From contig NZ_CP097218.1 of assembly GCF_023373525.1 (NCBI RefSeq), positions 3,596,001 to 3,660,000 on the forward strand: a DNA stretch of 64,000 bases, written 5' to 3'. This document shows, piece by piece, positions 51,874 through 61,429 of the stretch. Under the pieces are notes generated by a model. It did no database searches. It was not told the origin of the DNA and saw only the letters and a list, made by a program, of their open reading frames with translations. The DNA comes from Brachybacterium kimchii (GTDB lineage: Bacteria; Actinomycetota; Actinomycetes; Actinomycetales; Dermabacteraceae). Numbering within the stretch: position 1 is the first letter of the stretch; each line of letters opens with the position of its first letter. Made by a program: the position numbers and the translations under genes.

Positions 51874-52763
51874 GGCTCGCCGGCATCCATGCGGCGCTGA
51901 TCGCCGCCTACGACGATCACGGCGAACTCAGTCTCGAGCGGCAGGCGGAGCTGATAGACCACGTTCTCGACCAGGGCGTGGACGGGCTCTTCGTCTCCGG
52001 CTCCACCGGCGAGGCCTACCTGCAGAGCGCCGACGAACGACGCGCCACCATCACCGGAGCCGTCGAGCAGGTCGCCGGGCGCGGACCCGTGATCGCCCAC
52101 ACCGGCTGCCTGGACACCCGCACCTCGCTGTCCCTCACCGAGCACGCCGTCCAGGCGGGCGCCGACGCGGTCAGCGCTGTCACCCCGATCTACTACAACT
52201 TCGACGAGGCCCAGCTCGCCGCGTACTTCCGCGAGCTCTCCGCCGCGGCCGGCCCGACACCCCTGATCGCGTACCACATCCCCGGCCGCAGCCACGTCGA
52301 CCTCTCGCCGGACTTCTTCCTCCGGCTCGCCGACGAAGGGATCCTCCAGGGCCTGAAGTACACCTCGACCGATCTCCACCCTCTCGTCGAGATCATCCGC
52401 CAGTCCCCTCCGGACTTCGTAGTCTTCAACGGTTCCGACGAGGTGCTGATCGGCGGCCTCGCCCTCGGCGCCGACGGCGGGATCGGATCCACCTACAACG
52501 TGATCGGCGGCGTCTACCGGCAGGTCGCGGACCACGTCGCGGACGGGGACCTCGCCGCTGCCCTCCGCCGGCAGGGCATCGCCAACGAGTTCATCGCCCA
52601 CATGGGCCGCTACGACTTCCTGCTCTTCCTCCGCGAGGCGCTGCGGCGCGCGGGCATCGAGACCGGTCATGGTCGAGCCCCGCTGCCCGCCATCACCGAT
52701 TTCCAGCGGCGCGAGATCGACGACCTCCTGTCCACCCTTCTCACCCAGGAGCATTCCTCGTGA
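51870..52763 (+). CDS. nanA: N-acetylneuraminate lyase (DHDPS/NAL family)
   Basis: A 297-aa aldolase. The substrate-binding motif GSTGE is at 44-48, the active-site Tyr is Y135 in YHIPGR and the Schiff-base lysine is K163 in GLKYTSTDLH. SDEVLIGGLALGADGGIGSTYNVIG is the block that separates sialate lyases from dihydrodipicolinate synthases. It cleaves N-acetylneuraminate to N-acetylmannosamine and pyruvate. Context with sialidase and a sugar ABC transporter supports this. No ManNAc kinase or epimerase is in the window. Confidence 0.88.
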   Translation: MRLAGIHAALIAAYDDHGELSLERQAELIDHVLDQGVDGLFVSGSTGEAYLQSADERRATITGAVEQVAGRGPVIAHTGCLDTRTSLSLTEHAVQAGADAVSAVTPIYYNFDEAQLAAYFRELSAAAGPTPLIAYHIPGRSHVDLSPDFFLRLADEGILQGLKYTSTDLHPLVEIIRQSPPDFVVFNGSDEVLIGGLALGADGGIGSTYNVIGGVYRQVADHVADGDLAAALRRQGIANEFIAHMGRYDFLLFLREALRRAGIETGHGRAPLPAITDFQRREIDDLLSTLLTQEHSS

Positions 52764-54163
52764 CCACGACCGACGATGCCGTCCAACCTCTCCAGGTCTC
52801 CGGCGTGTTCCCCTCCCTTGCCCAGATCGCCGACTTCGGCCCGCCCCGCACCGAGATCGGGGTCGGTGCGCTCATGCCCTGGAACGGGGCCCTCTACGTC
52901 CAGAACTACACCTCGCATAAGGCCCGCAGCGGCTCCGGGGTGAGCCTGCGCCGGATCCAGCCGGACATGAGCATGGAGGTGGTGCCCGAGACCGTCGGCG
53001 TCGACGGCACCTACACCAACCGCTTCGTGCACTACCCGACGGGCCGGCTGGTCATCGGGCCGCAGGTGATCGAGCAGGACCACACCATCCACGTGGTGCC
53101 CGAGCTTCAGGAGCACCGGCTGTGCGGCACCGCCCACCACCTTCGCACCCCTGAGACCCACGTCTACGTGCTGACGATGGAGGGGCTGGTCTTCGAGCTG
53201 GACGTGCTCACCCTGGAGACCGCCCTGGTGTGGGACCTGAACGACGAGCTGACCACCGAGGGCGAGTGGAAGGTCCACTACAAGGACTGCTACACCGCCT
53301 ACGGGCGCTTCCTCGTCTGCTCGAACGAGTACGGCGAGGCGGAATGGGCGGGCGAGCGCGCTCGTGGTCGGCTCGCCGAGTTCGACGGCGAGTCCTGGCG
53401 GATCCTGGAGCGGAAGCCCTTCACCGCCATCGGCGGCCGCGGAGAATTCGCCGGCACGATCTTCGCCAGCGGCTGGGACCGGGCCTCCGCGATCCTCCAG
53501 GTCTTCAGCGAGTCCGACCAGACGTGGACCCGCTACCGGCTGCCGAAGGCCTCGCACACCTTCGACCACAAGTGGCAGACGGAGTGGCCGCGCATCCGCG
53601 AGACCGAGCACGAGCGCCTGCTGCTGGACCACCACGGGATGTACTACGAGCTCTCGCCGTGGGCCTACGGCGGCCGAGTCTGGGGAGTGCGACCGATCTC
53701 CACCCACCTGTGGGTGCTGGGCGACTTCTGCTCCTGGCTCGGCATGCTGGTGATGGGCGCGGACAACGCCTCCCCGAGCACCGGCCACAACGTGACCACT
53801 GCGGAACCGCAGTCCGGCCTCTGGTTCGGGAAGACCGATGACCTGTGGTCCTACGGCAAGGCGGCCGGCTGGGGCGGTCCGTGGTGGGAGGACGAGGTCT
53901 CAGCCGGAGAGCCTTCGGATCCCTACCTGATGACCGGCTTCGACCGAAAGGTGCTGCACCTGCAGAACCACGGCGGTGCCGACGTCACGGTCACGATCCA
54001 GATCGACCCCCGCGGGGACGCCGCCTTCGGGACCCATACGGTGCTCACCGTGGCTCCGGGCGCACTCGAGTCCTACGTCTTCCCCGCCGGATTCTCCGCG
54101 CACTGGCTTCGGTTGATCAGCGACCAGGACTCCGTGCTCACCGCGCAGCTGTTCTACACCTGA
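52760..54163 (+). CDS. Unknown 467-aa cytoplasmic protein of the sialic-acid operon
   Basis: GTG start overlapping the nanA stop by GTGA. No signal peptide and no membrane helix. The sequence is beta-rich with repeated short strands and aromatic turns (MPWNGALYVQNYTSHKARSG, FVHYPTGRLVIGPQVI, HVYVLTMEGLVFELDVL, FLVCSNEYGEAEWAGER, GTIFASGWDRASAILQVF), suggesting a beta-propeller, and a C-terminal beta-sandwich (DVTVTIQIDPRGDAAFG). I recognise no characterised family. Its fixed place between the lyase and the transporter points to a step in sialic-acid use, for example mutarotation, deacetylation or handling of a modified sialate. Confidence 0.75.
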   Translation: MTTTDDAVQPLQVSGVFPSLAQIADFGPPRTEIGVGALMPWNGALYVQNYTSHKARSGSGVSLRRIQPDMSMEVVPETVGVDGTYTNRFVHYPTGRLVIGPQVIEQDHTIHVVPELQEHRLCGTAHHLRTPETHVYVLTMEGLVFELDVLTLETALVWDLNDELTTEGEWKVHYKDCYTAYGRFLVCSNEYGEAEWAGERARGRLAEFDGESWRILERKPFTAIGGRGEFAGTIFASGWDRASAILQVFSESDQTWTRYRLPKASHTFDHKWQTEWPRIRETEHERLLLDHHGMYYELSPWAYGGRVWGVRPISTHLWVLGDFCSWLGMLVMGADNASPSTGHNVTTAEPQSGLWFGKTDDLWSYGKAAGWGGPWWEDEVSAGEPSDPYLMTGFDRKVLHLQNHGGADVTVTIQIDPRGDAAFGTHTVLTVAPGALESYVFPAGFSAHWLRLISDQDSVLTAQLFYT

Positions 54164-54172
54164 GGTGCCACG

Positions 54173-55096
54173 ATGACGAGCACAGCGGCCAGCCGCCCCA
54201 CCCCGTCCGCCCGACGTCGCCGTCAGGGCAGGGACCGGCACGGTGCCACCGGCTGGTGGTTTCTCACCCCGTTCCTCATCGTCTTCCTGATCAGCTTCAT
54301 CGCGCCCATCGTCTACGCCCTCTACCTCAGCGTGTTCCGCAGCCGGCTGATCGGCGGGACGGTGTTCGTCGGACTGGAGAACTACGCGAGCGCTCTGCAG
54401 GACCCTCAGTTCTGGTCCAGCGTCAGCCGGGTGACCGTGCTACTGGTCATCCAGGTCCCGCTGCTCCTGGTCATCGCTCTCGCCGCAGCACTCGCGCTGG
54501 ACAGCCGGAAGCTGCACGGAATGGCATTCTTCCGGATCTCGATCTTCATGCCCTACGCCGTCCCCGCCGTGGTCGCAACCCTCATCTGGGGATTCATGTA
54601 CGGCTCGAACTTCGGCCTGGTCGCCAACCTCAACGACCTCTTCAGCACGACGCTGCCGAACCCGCTCTCCCCGAAGCACGTGCTCGCCGCGATCGCGAAC
54701 ATCCTGATCTGGGGGAACGTCGGCTACAACATGCTCATCTTCTACGCGGCACTGCGAGTCATCCCCACCGAGCTGTACGAGGCGGCGGCGATCGACGGCG
54801 CCGGACAGCTCCGGATCATCACCGCGATCAAGCTCCCCGCGATCCGCGGCGCCCTCGTGATCGCGGCGATCTTCTCGATCATCGGGAGCTTCCAACTGTT
54901 CAACGAGCCGCAGATCCTGCAGGCCATGGCGCCGAACGCGGTCAGCACCTACTTCAGTCCCAACCTGTACTCCTACAACCTGGCTTTCAGCGGCGGGCAG
55001 CAGAACTACTCCGCGACGGTCGCCATCATCATGGGCGTGGCCACCATGATCGTCGCCTATGCCGTGCAGCTCCGCGGCATGCGGAAGGGGGACTGA
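54173..55096 (+). CDS. CUT1 ABC permease of the sialic-acid operon (MalF type)
   Basis: A 307-aa membrane protein with six helices, the first GWWFLTPFLIVFLISFIAPI. The EAA loop reads TELYEAAAIDGAGQLRIITAIKLP. It starts 9 bases after the unknown gene and is followed 2 bases later by the partner permease. Likely imports free sialic acid or a sialoside with the shared ATPase encoded elsewhere. Confidence 0.9.
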   Translation: MTSTAASRPTPSARRRRQGRDRHGATGWWFLTPFLIVFLISFIAPIVYALYLSVFRSRLIGGTVFVGLENYASALQDPQFWSSVSRVTVLLVIQVPLLLVIALAAALALDSRKLHGMAFFRISIFMPYAVPAVVATLIWGFMYGSNFGLVANLNDLFSTTLPNPLSPKHVLAAIANILIWGNVGYNMLIFYAALRVIPTELYEAAAIDGAGQLRIITAIKLPAIRGALVIAAIFSIIGSFQLFNEPQILQAMAPNAVSTYFSPNLYSYNLAFSGGQQNYSATVAIIMGVATMIVAYAVQLRGMRKGD

Positions 55097-55098
55097 CC

Positions 55099-55998
55099 AT
55101 GGCAGTCGTGACCTCGCGGGCTCGTCGGAGTCGCGGTCGTGTGCGCCACCGGATCGGCATCCGGCGCAGCTGGGGACTGACCCTGGGGACCGGCGTGCTG
55201 CTGCTCTACAGCCTCCTTCCGCTGGTGTGGCTCCTGGTCAACGCCACCAAGACGCAAGAGGGGCTGCGCGCCTCCTTCGGACTCTGGTTCGCCTCCGACT
55301 TCGCCCTTTTCGACAACATCGCCCGCGTGCTGACCTACGACGACGGCGTCTTCCTGCGGTGGCTGCTGAACACGCTGCTGTATGTCGTCGTCGGCGCCGG
55401 GGGAGCCACCCTCATCTCCACCATCGGCGGCTACGGTCTCGCCAAGTTCGACTTCGCGGGCAAGAAGATCGTGTTCGCCGTGATCATCGGCGCCGTGGCG
55501 GTTCCGGGAACTGCGCTGGCCGTTCCGACCTTCCTGCTGTTCAGCTCGGCGCAGCTGACCAACAACCCGCTCGCGGTCATCATCCCCTCCCTGGTCGCAC
55601 CCTTCGGTCTCTATCTGATGTGGGTCTACAGCACCGACGCGATACCCAACGACCTGCTGGACGCCGCTCGGGTGGACGGTGCCTCGGAGCTGCGGACGTT
55701 CCGCACCATCGGCCTGCCGCTGCTGGGCCCCGGCGTCGTCACGGTGCTGCTGTTCACCACGGTGTCCAACTGGAACAACTACTTCCTGCCGCTCATCATG
55801 ATCCGGAATCCGGACTGGTACCCACTCACGGTCGGGATCAACTCGTGGAACATGCAGGCCTCCACGGCCGGGGGTGAAGCGATCTTCGACCTGGTCATCA
55901 CCGGTTCGTTGCTGATGATCATCCCGATCATCGCGATCTTTCTCGTCCTGCAACGCTATTGGCAATCAGGGTTGGCCGCGGGAGGTGTGAAGCAGTAA
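55099..55998 (+). CDS. CUT1 ABC permease of the sialic-acid operon (MalG type)
   Basis: A 299-aa membrane protein. Basic N-terminus, then six helices; the EAA loop is NDLLDAARVDGASELRTFRTIGLPLL, and NWNNYFLPLIMIRN follows as in MalG proteins. ATG at 55099 is two bases after the upstream stop. The pair has no ATPase in the operon, consistent with use of a shared MsmK-type ATPase. Confidence 0.9.
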   Translation: MAVVTSRARRSRGRVRHRIGIRRSWGLTLGTGVLLLYSLLPLVWLLVNATKTQEGLRASFGLWFASDFALFDNIARVLTYDDGVFLRWLLNTLLYVVVGAGGATLISTIGGYGLAKFDFAGKKIVFAVIIGAVAVPGTALAVPTFLLFSSAQLTNNPLAVIIPSLVAPFGLYLMWVYSTDAIPNDLLDAARVDGASELRTFRTIGLPLLGPGVVTVLLFTTVSNWNNYFLPLIMIRNPDWYPLTVGINSWNMQASTAGGEAIFDLVITGSLLMIIPIIAIFLVLQRYWQSGLAAGGVKQ

Positions 55999-56053
55999 CA
56001 CCGGGCACGACCGCCCGGCCTCTAGTTCACAACGACGTGAAAGGAACGGGACC

Positions 56054-57395
56054 ATGCCATTCACCACCACACGACGCAGCGCGCTCGCAGTCGCCGGCCT
56101 CGGCGCCTCAGCACTCCTTCTTGCCGCGTGCGGCTCCGACTCCGACAAGAAGTCCACCTCCGACGCCCAACCGATCGACTCCGACGCCATCGCCACTGAG
56201 GGAGGAAAGCTCCTCGTCTGGGGATGGGGCGGCGCCATGGAGCCGATGGTCAAGGGCTTCATGAAGGCCTACCCGGACGTGAAGGCCGAACTGGTCAACG
56301 TCGGGACCGGCATCGACCATTACACCGCCGTGCAGAACGCCATCCAGGCCGGATCGGGGATCCCCGACGTCATTGTCATGGAGTACCAGGCGGTGAACCA
56401 GTTCGCCCTGGACGGCACCCTCGCCGACCTTTCCGGGTACGCCGCGGACGAGCACGCGAAAGAGTTCACGACCGGCACCTGGGAGGCCGTCCAGTTCGAC
56501 GGCGGCATCTACAGCATGCCGATGAGCTCGGGCCCGATGGCACTGTTCTACAACAAGAAGGTGTTCGACAAGCACGAGCTCGAGGTCCCCGAGACCTGGG
56601 AACAGTTCCTGGAGACAGGGCGGGCCCTGAAGAAGGCGGACCCGAAGGCCTACATCGCCAACGACACCGGCTCGGCCAACCTGTTGCAGGGACTGCTGTG
56701 GCAGCAGGGCTACACCCCCGTACACGGTGGACGGGGAGAAGGTCCGCATCGCCCTCGACGGTCCCGAGGTCGAGAAGTACACCGATCTGTGGCAGCAGCT
56801 GATCGACGACGAGCTGCTGGCACCGATCGAGGACTGGAGCGACGAGTGGTACCAGGGGCTCGCCAACGGCACCATCGCGAGTCTGGTCTCCGGCGCCTGG
56901 ATGCCCGGGAACTTCGAGTCCGGGGTCGCCGGCGGCAAGGGCGACTGGCGTGTGGCTCCGATGCCGCAGTGGGAGTCCGGGGAGAAGAGCTCGGCGGAGA
57001 ACGGAGGATCCGGTCTGGGCGTCGTGGATGCCTCGAAGAACAAGGAGCTCGCCTACGCCTTCGTCGAGTGGGCCACCACCGGCGACGGGGTCGAGACCCG
57101 CATCAATGCGACCTTCCCGTCCACCGTCGCTGACCTGGAGTCGGCGAAGTTCCTGGACCTGGAGTCCGACTACTTCGGGGGCCAGAAGATCAACGAGGTG
57201 TTCGCCGAGTCCGCCGCGAACGTCCCGAAGGACTGGTCCTTCCTGCCCTACCAGGTGTACGCCAACTCGATCCTGCACGACAACATCGGCGGTGCGTACG
57301 AGGGCGACGAGAGCCTTGCGGACGGGCTGCAGAGCTGGCAGCAGGCCCTCGTGAAGTACGGCAAGGACCAGGGCTTCACGGTGGAGGAGGGATGA
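56054..57395 (+). pseudogene. Sialic-acid ABC substrate-binding lipoprotein, frameshifted
   Basis: Two frames form one 446-aa SBP_bac_1 protein. The first half runs from the ATG at 56054 with signal and lipobox LLAAC, then KLLVWGWGGAMEPMVKGF and FALDGTLADLSGY. After LLWQQGYTP the frame breaks; the rest continues in another frame as VDGEKVRIALDGPEVEKY to QGFTVEEG. The break sits at five C (56715-56719); four C would restore GYTPYTVDGEKV. Either an inactivated gene or a homopolymer sequencing error. Last gene before the sialidase, which it overlaps by ATGA. Confidence 0.85.
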
Positions 57396-59368
57396 GCGCC
57401 ATGGACCGCACCGCCTCCGCCCGTCCCGCCTCCGCACACCGATGGTCGACCGGCGCCCGAGCACTGCTCGCCTCCCTCACCGTCGCAGTCCTCGCCCTCG
57501 CGCTGGGACTCGCCCCGACCACCACCGCGCAGGCCGCACCGGTGACTCCCACCGAGAAGGACGCTAAGCCCCGGTTCGACGAGAGCACCATCTTCCAGCG
57601 CGAGCAGGCCGGCTACTTCTGCTTCCGCATCCCAGCCGTCGTCGAGACGAAGGACGGCACCCTGCTCGCCTTCGCCGAGGGCCGCAAGGACAGCGGCTGC
57701 GGCGACTCCGGCAACATCGATACCGTCGTGCGCCGATCGCACGACGGCGGGAAGACCTGGGGAGCTGTCGAACTCATCGACGATGCCGGCGTGGACACCA
57801 TCGGGGGCCCGCTGCCGATCGTCGACCAGAAGACCGGTCGGATCGTGCTGATCACGACGCACAACCCGGCGACGAACCACAATCTGCGCACTCCGTACGT
57901 CCAGTACTCCGATGACGACGGCAAGACCTGGAGCAAGCGGAAGAACATCAAGGACGACATCATGGATCCGTCCTGGCAGAAGTGGTTCGCCACCGGCCCC
58001 GGCCACGGGATCCAGCTGAAGCACGGCCCGCACGCTGGCCGCATGCTGATCGGACTGAACCACGAGGGCTACATCTCCGGGTCGGAGTCGCATGACACCG
58101 GCGCCGCCCTCGCCTACAGCGACGATGGCGGGGTGACCTGGCAGCTCGGGGCTGATGAGGGCTTCGTCCCGGAGGAGTTGAAGCCCCAGGAGCTGAGCCT
58201 CGCCGAGCTGCCCGACGGGAAGATCCTCGTCTCCGCCCGCGAGCAGCACGGCTCCGCCGAGGGCAATCGGGCCTTCACCACCAGCTCCGACGGCGGGGAG
58301 AGCTACGACGGCACTTTCAAGACCGACCCCGATCTGGCGACGCCCGTCTCACAGGGCGCGATCGAGACGTACATCGACGACCAGGGCCGGGACCGGGTGC
58401 TCTACGCCGGCGAATCCCATCCGCGGGCACGCAAAGTGCTCTCGATCCGGTCCTCCTTCGACCAGGGGAAGACCTGGCAGTCCTGGGAGGAGGGCAAGGT
58501 CATCAACTGGGGCAACGCCGCGTACTCCGACATCCTGCCGCTGACGGACGAGGAGCTCGCCCTCGTCTACGAGACCGGCGACGAGGACGCCTACCAGGAG
58601 ATCCGCTTCGCCCGCTTCGACAACGCATACCTCGACTCCCCGAACGACGAGGCACCCGGCGTGATCAAGCATCCCGACGGGCCGACCACCCCGGACGTCT
58701 CCGGACGGGAGAACACCGCCTACGTGCGCGGCAACCCCGACCTGGTCGACGGCGTGCATGGCAAGGCCCTCGAGATGGACATGGAGCCCGCCGACAACGG
58801 CGACAACGATCGGGTGGACGTGCCGTACGGGGAGGAAGTGGACCTCGACGACTCGGACTTCACCATCTCGACCTGGTTCCGCTACGGGGACGAACCTCAT
58901 GACCAGGCCCTCTTCTGGGCCTACAACATGGGCAGCGGCCTGCCCGGCCTCTGGGTCCGCGGCGAACCGGGAGCGGACCGGCTCCGCGCGATGATCGGCA
59001 CCGAGACCGGTGATCTCTCACTGACCACGAAGAGCGCTTATAACGACAAGGCGTGGCATCACCTCGCGATGACCCGCACGGATGACGTCGTCCAGCTGTG
59101 GGTCGATGGAGTGAAGACGGCCGAGGGAAAGACCCCGCCCGGATCGCTCACCCGCGGTGGTGATCTGCTGGGGATCGATGGTTTCTTCCTCGGCCAGCGA
59201 CTCGACGGGAACAACAAACTCGCCGGTGCACTGGACGACGTGCGCGTCTACGACACGGCGCTCGACGGTGATCAGATCGGTGCGCTCGCCGACGGGAAGA
59301 TGCTGCTCGGGGACGACTCCGATCTGCGCCTTCACCTGCCTTTGGATGAGGTGAGCGATGCGGACTGA
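57392..59368 (+). CDS. Secreted sialidase (GH33) with C-terminal lectin-like domain
   Basis: A 658-aa exo-alpha-sialidase. Signal peptide: ARALLASLTVAVLALALGLA with likely cleavage after AQA near residue 48. Catalytic propeller features: FRIP at 78-81, acidic EGRKDSGCGD, and five Asp boxes (SHDGGKTW, SDDDGKTWS, SDDGGVTW, SSDGGESY, SFDQGKTW). A laminin-G/concanavalin-like domain covers about 430-650. The ATG at 57392 touches the upstream stop; an ATG at 57401 has a better-spaced AGGAGG site. It cleaves terminal sialic acid outside the cell. No LPxTG sorting signal is visible, and the C-terminal tail appears truncated. Confidence 0.93.
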   Translation: MSAMDRTASARPASAHRWSTGARALLASLTVAVLALALGLAPTTTAQAAPVTPTEKDAKPRFDESTIFQREQAGYFCFRIPAVVETKDGTLLAFAEGRKDSGCGDSGNIDTVVRRSHDGGKTWGAVELIDDAGVDTIGGPLPIVDQKTGRIVLITTHNPATNHNLRTPYVQYSDDDGKTWSKRKNIKDDIMDPSWQKWFATGPGHGIQLKHGPHAGRMLIGLNHEGYISGSESHDTGAALAYSDDGGVTWQLGADEGFVPEELKPQELSLAELPDGKILVSAREQHGSAEGNRAFTTSSDGGESYDGTFKTDPDLATPVSQGAIETYIDDQGRDRVLYAGESHPRARKVLSIRSSFDQGKTWQSWEEGKVINWGNAAYSDILPLTDEELALVYETGDEDAYQEIRFARFDNAYLDSPNDEAPGVIKHPDGPTTPDVSGRENTAYVRGNPDLVDGVHGKALEMDMEPADNGDNDRVDVPYGEEVDLDDSDFTISTWFRYGDEPHDQALFWAYNMGSGLPGLWVRGEPGADRLRAMIGTETGDLSLTTKSAYNDKAWHHLAMTRTDDVVQLWVDGVKTAEGKTPPGSLTRGGDLLGIDGFFLGQRLDGNNKLAGALDDVRVYDTALDGDQIGALADGKMLLGDDSDLRLHLPLDEVSDAD

Positions 59369-59702
59369 GAGACAGATCCTCCCGACGCCGTCCACGGGCT
59401 CTCCGACCCTTCGGACGCCTTCCAGGAATACGAGGAGTCGGGCGCCATGTCCGGTCCTGTCCTCGACCGGTTGACTGTTGATCTGGAGAGGGCCTCGATC
59501 ACCTCGCGGACCGGGGGAAGCCCTGGGTGCCCTGGAGGAGTTCGTCGGGGATCTGGACGACCCGGAGAAGGGCGATTCCGTGACGGATGGGGCCTGGATT
59601 GACCTGGTCAACAGGAGACGATGCATGCGAATGCCGCCTGGCAGAGCCGACGTGTCCGACCTGTGGTCGGAGCGGTGGTGCGGGTGCTGCTTCGGCCTCT
59701 AG
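59369..59702 (+). pseudogene. Decayed C-terminal extension of the sialidase
   Basis: Directly after the sialidase stop, in the same frame, the sequence reads SDAFQEYEESGAMSGPVLDR and LTVDLERA; after a frame change it continues ALEEFVGDLDDPEKGDSVTDG and AWIDLVNRRR. These lines match the helical FIVAR-like repeats often found at the end of large actinobacterial glycosidases. A nonsense codon and a frameshift separate it from the enzyme, so it is a remnant or an error. Confidence 0.5.
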
Positions 59703-61429
59703 CTGTCGTGTTCGAGGAGGTGCCTGATGCGGCACCTCAACGATGGGTCGGCCACGTAAATGTAGGTCCCCCGCATCCCCCGCGTCAGCAGCACCCGGTA
59801 CACATTGGTGATGTAGCGGAGCAGATCCTCGTCGGTGGTGGTCTGACCACGCGTCCTGTTGTCGATCTTTCCATTTCTGTCGAAGTAGTTCTTGCGGTCG
59901 GCGACGAGCCTGCCGGTCTCGGGGTCGATGCGCAGGTCGCCGCCGATGATGACGCCGGCGTAGTTGAGGTCGTATCCCTGGACGGTGTGGATCGAGCCGA
60001 CCTCCTCGAGCGAGGTCTTCGAGGCGATCCAGTCGACGTCGGACCTGTTCCAGTCCAGGGCGACGCCGTCGAGCTCGATGTCGTGGAGTCCAGTCTTGCC
60101 CTTGCTCCGCCACTTCCAGGCATAGCCAGCGACGAGTCGTGCGAGCCCGAACTGAGCGTCACGTTCGCGGATCCTCTGGTGCATCGCACCGAGGTCGTCG
60201 AACAGCTCGAACTCGTAGTCGCCGAGATCCGGGATCTTCCAGGGCGGGTCATCGGAGATGAGTGCACGCGCGAACTCGAGGTACTCCTTGCCGCCCTTCA
60301 CCCGCATCTGGGTGTCCAAGGGGTACAGGCGCTTCTGCTCCCTGGTCTCTGCAAGCACGCGCTCGAAGACCTCGGGCTCGATGTCCATCGGTCGCACGCT
60401 CTGGGCGGTGTCGAGCAGGAGGATGGTGTGGCGGGAGCGCTTGCGGATCCAGTCGAGTTGATTGATCGAGAGGTCGTCCTCACCGAAGAGTCGGCGGGTG
60501 ATCTCGCCATAGCGCGCGGTGAGCGTGCCATGAGCCTGGGCGCCGCGCTGGGTGAGGCGGTGGGCCTCGTCGACCACGATGACGTCGAAGTCCTCCTCGG
60601 CCTCGGCCACCTCGTACGGCGTGAGCACCTGTGCATCGCTCAGCGCGGGCACCTTCTTGAACACCTTGCTGATGGACTTGCGCAGGGACTTCTGCGGGAT
60701 GACGAGGCCGATGCGCAGGTCGCTGAAGAGCCCGCGGTTCCCCTCGACGAAGAGGTCGGAGAACATCGAGTCGCCCTCGACCTCGTCGGTCGGGTCGAAG
60801 ACGGCGAGGTCGCGCATGAGCTTCATGAGGTAGATGCCGACGATCGTCTTGCCAGTCCCGGGATCGCCCTGGATCGCCGCGATGGTGCGCACATCGGGGT
60901 GCTGGAGGTCCTCGACCAGTCCCTCCATGATGTCCAGGACGGCGATGCCCTGTTCCGTGTTGAGCGCCTTGAACGGGGAGAGCTTGAACAGGTCGGAGTT
61001 CTCGATCTCGGGGATCGAGCGCTCGAAGTATCCGCGACCGCGGAGCTCCTCGAAGATCTCCTTGAAGGTGTCGTTGTACTCGCTGCGCTGGAAGTAGTCC
61101 TGGTTGGTGATGCCCTCGTTGCGGTTCAGCACCTCGTACTTGCCGTCACCGCCCAGCAGGCGGATGAGGAGGGATTCGAGGTCCAGGCAGGCGGATCCGT
61201 TGAAGCGCTCATCGAAGACGATGCGCACCTCCTTGAGGTGCTGCTTCTGCTCGGACTTGAGGTGCTGGCGCATACGACGGTCTGCACTGCCCGTCTCGCC
61301 GACGTAGATGTCGTGACCGTCCTCGATGAGGTAGACGACCGGCCAGTTGGAGAAGCGGGGGAGTCGTCCTCGCGTCTCCTCGACGGAGTCGGGGGTGAAG
61401 CGGAGCTCTTCGATCTCAAAGCCGGTCAT
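59699..61429 (-). CDS. GIY-YIG nuclease fused to a DUF2075/Schlafen-type helicase
   Basis: A 576-aa protein. Residues about 28-95 are a GIY-YIG nuclease: VVYLIEDGHDIYVGETGSADR with Tyr33, Tyr42, Gly44 and Arg residues, and a later Glu in LDLESLLIRLL. A superfamily 1-like helicase follows: Walker A GDPGTGKT at 188-195, Walker B VVDEAH at 285-290, VHTVQGYDLNYAGVIIG as motif V and the DUF2075 end VYRVLLTRGMRGTYIYV. This fusion is common in defence islands. It starts 14 bases inside the end of the MazG-like gene, so the two are coupled. Target is unknown. Confidence 0.87.
   Translation of the reverse strand: MTGFEIEELRFTPDSVEETRGRLPRFSNWPVVYLIEDGHDIYVGETGSADRRMRQHLKSEQKQHLKEVRIVFDERFNGSACLDLESLLIRLLGGDGKYEVLNRNEGITNQDYFQRSEYNDTFKEIFEELRGRGYFERSIPEIENSDLFKLSPFKALNTEQGIAVLDIMEGLVEDLQHPDVRTIAAIQGDPGTGKTIVGIYLMKLMRDLAVFDPTDEVEGDSMFSDLFVEGNRGLFSDLRIGLVIPQKSLRKSISKVFKKVPALSDAQVLTPYEVAEAEEDFDVIVVDEAHRLTQRGAQAHGTLTARYGEITRRLFGEDDLSINQLDWIRKRSRHTILLLDTAQSVRPMDIEPEVFERVLAETREQKRLYPLDTQMRVKGGKEYLEFARALISDDPPWKIPDLGDYEFELFDDLGAMHQRIRERDAQFGLARLVAGYAWKWRSKGKTGLHDIELDGVALDWNRSDVDWIASKTSLEEVGSIHTVQGYDLNYAGVIIGGDLRIDPETGRLVADRKNYFDRNGKIDNRTRGQTTTDEDLLRYITNVYRVLLTRGMRGTYIYVADPSLRCRIRHLLEHDS

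Noticed and set aside
57392-59368. LPxTG wall-sorting signal in the sialidase
   Set aside because: No LPxTG motif or C-terminal hydrophobic helix was found in the gene or in the decayed tail.
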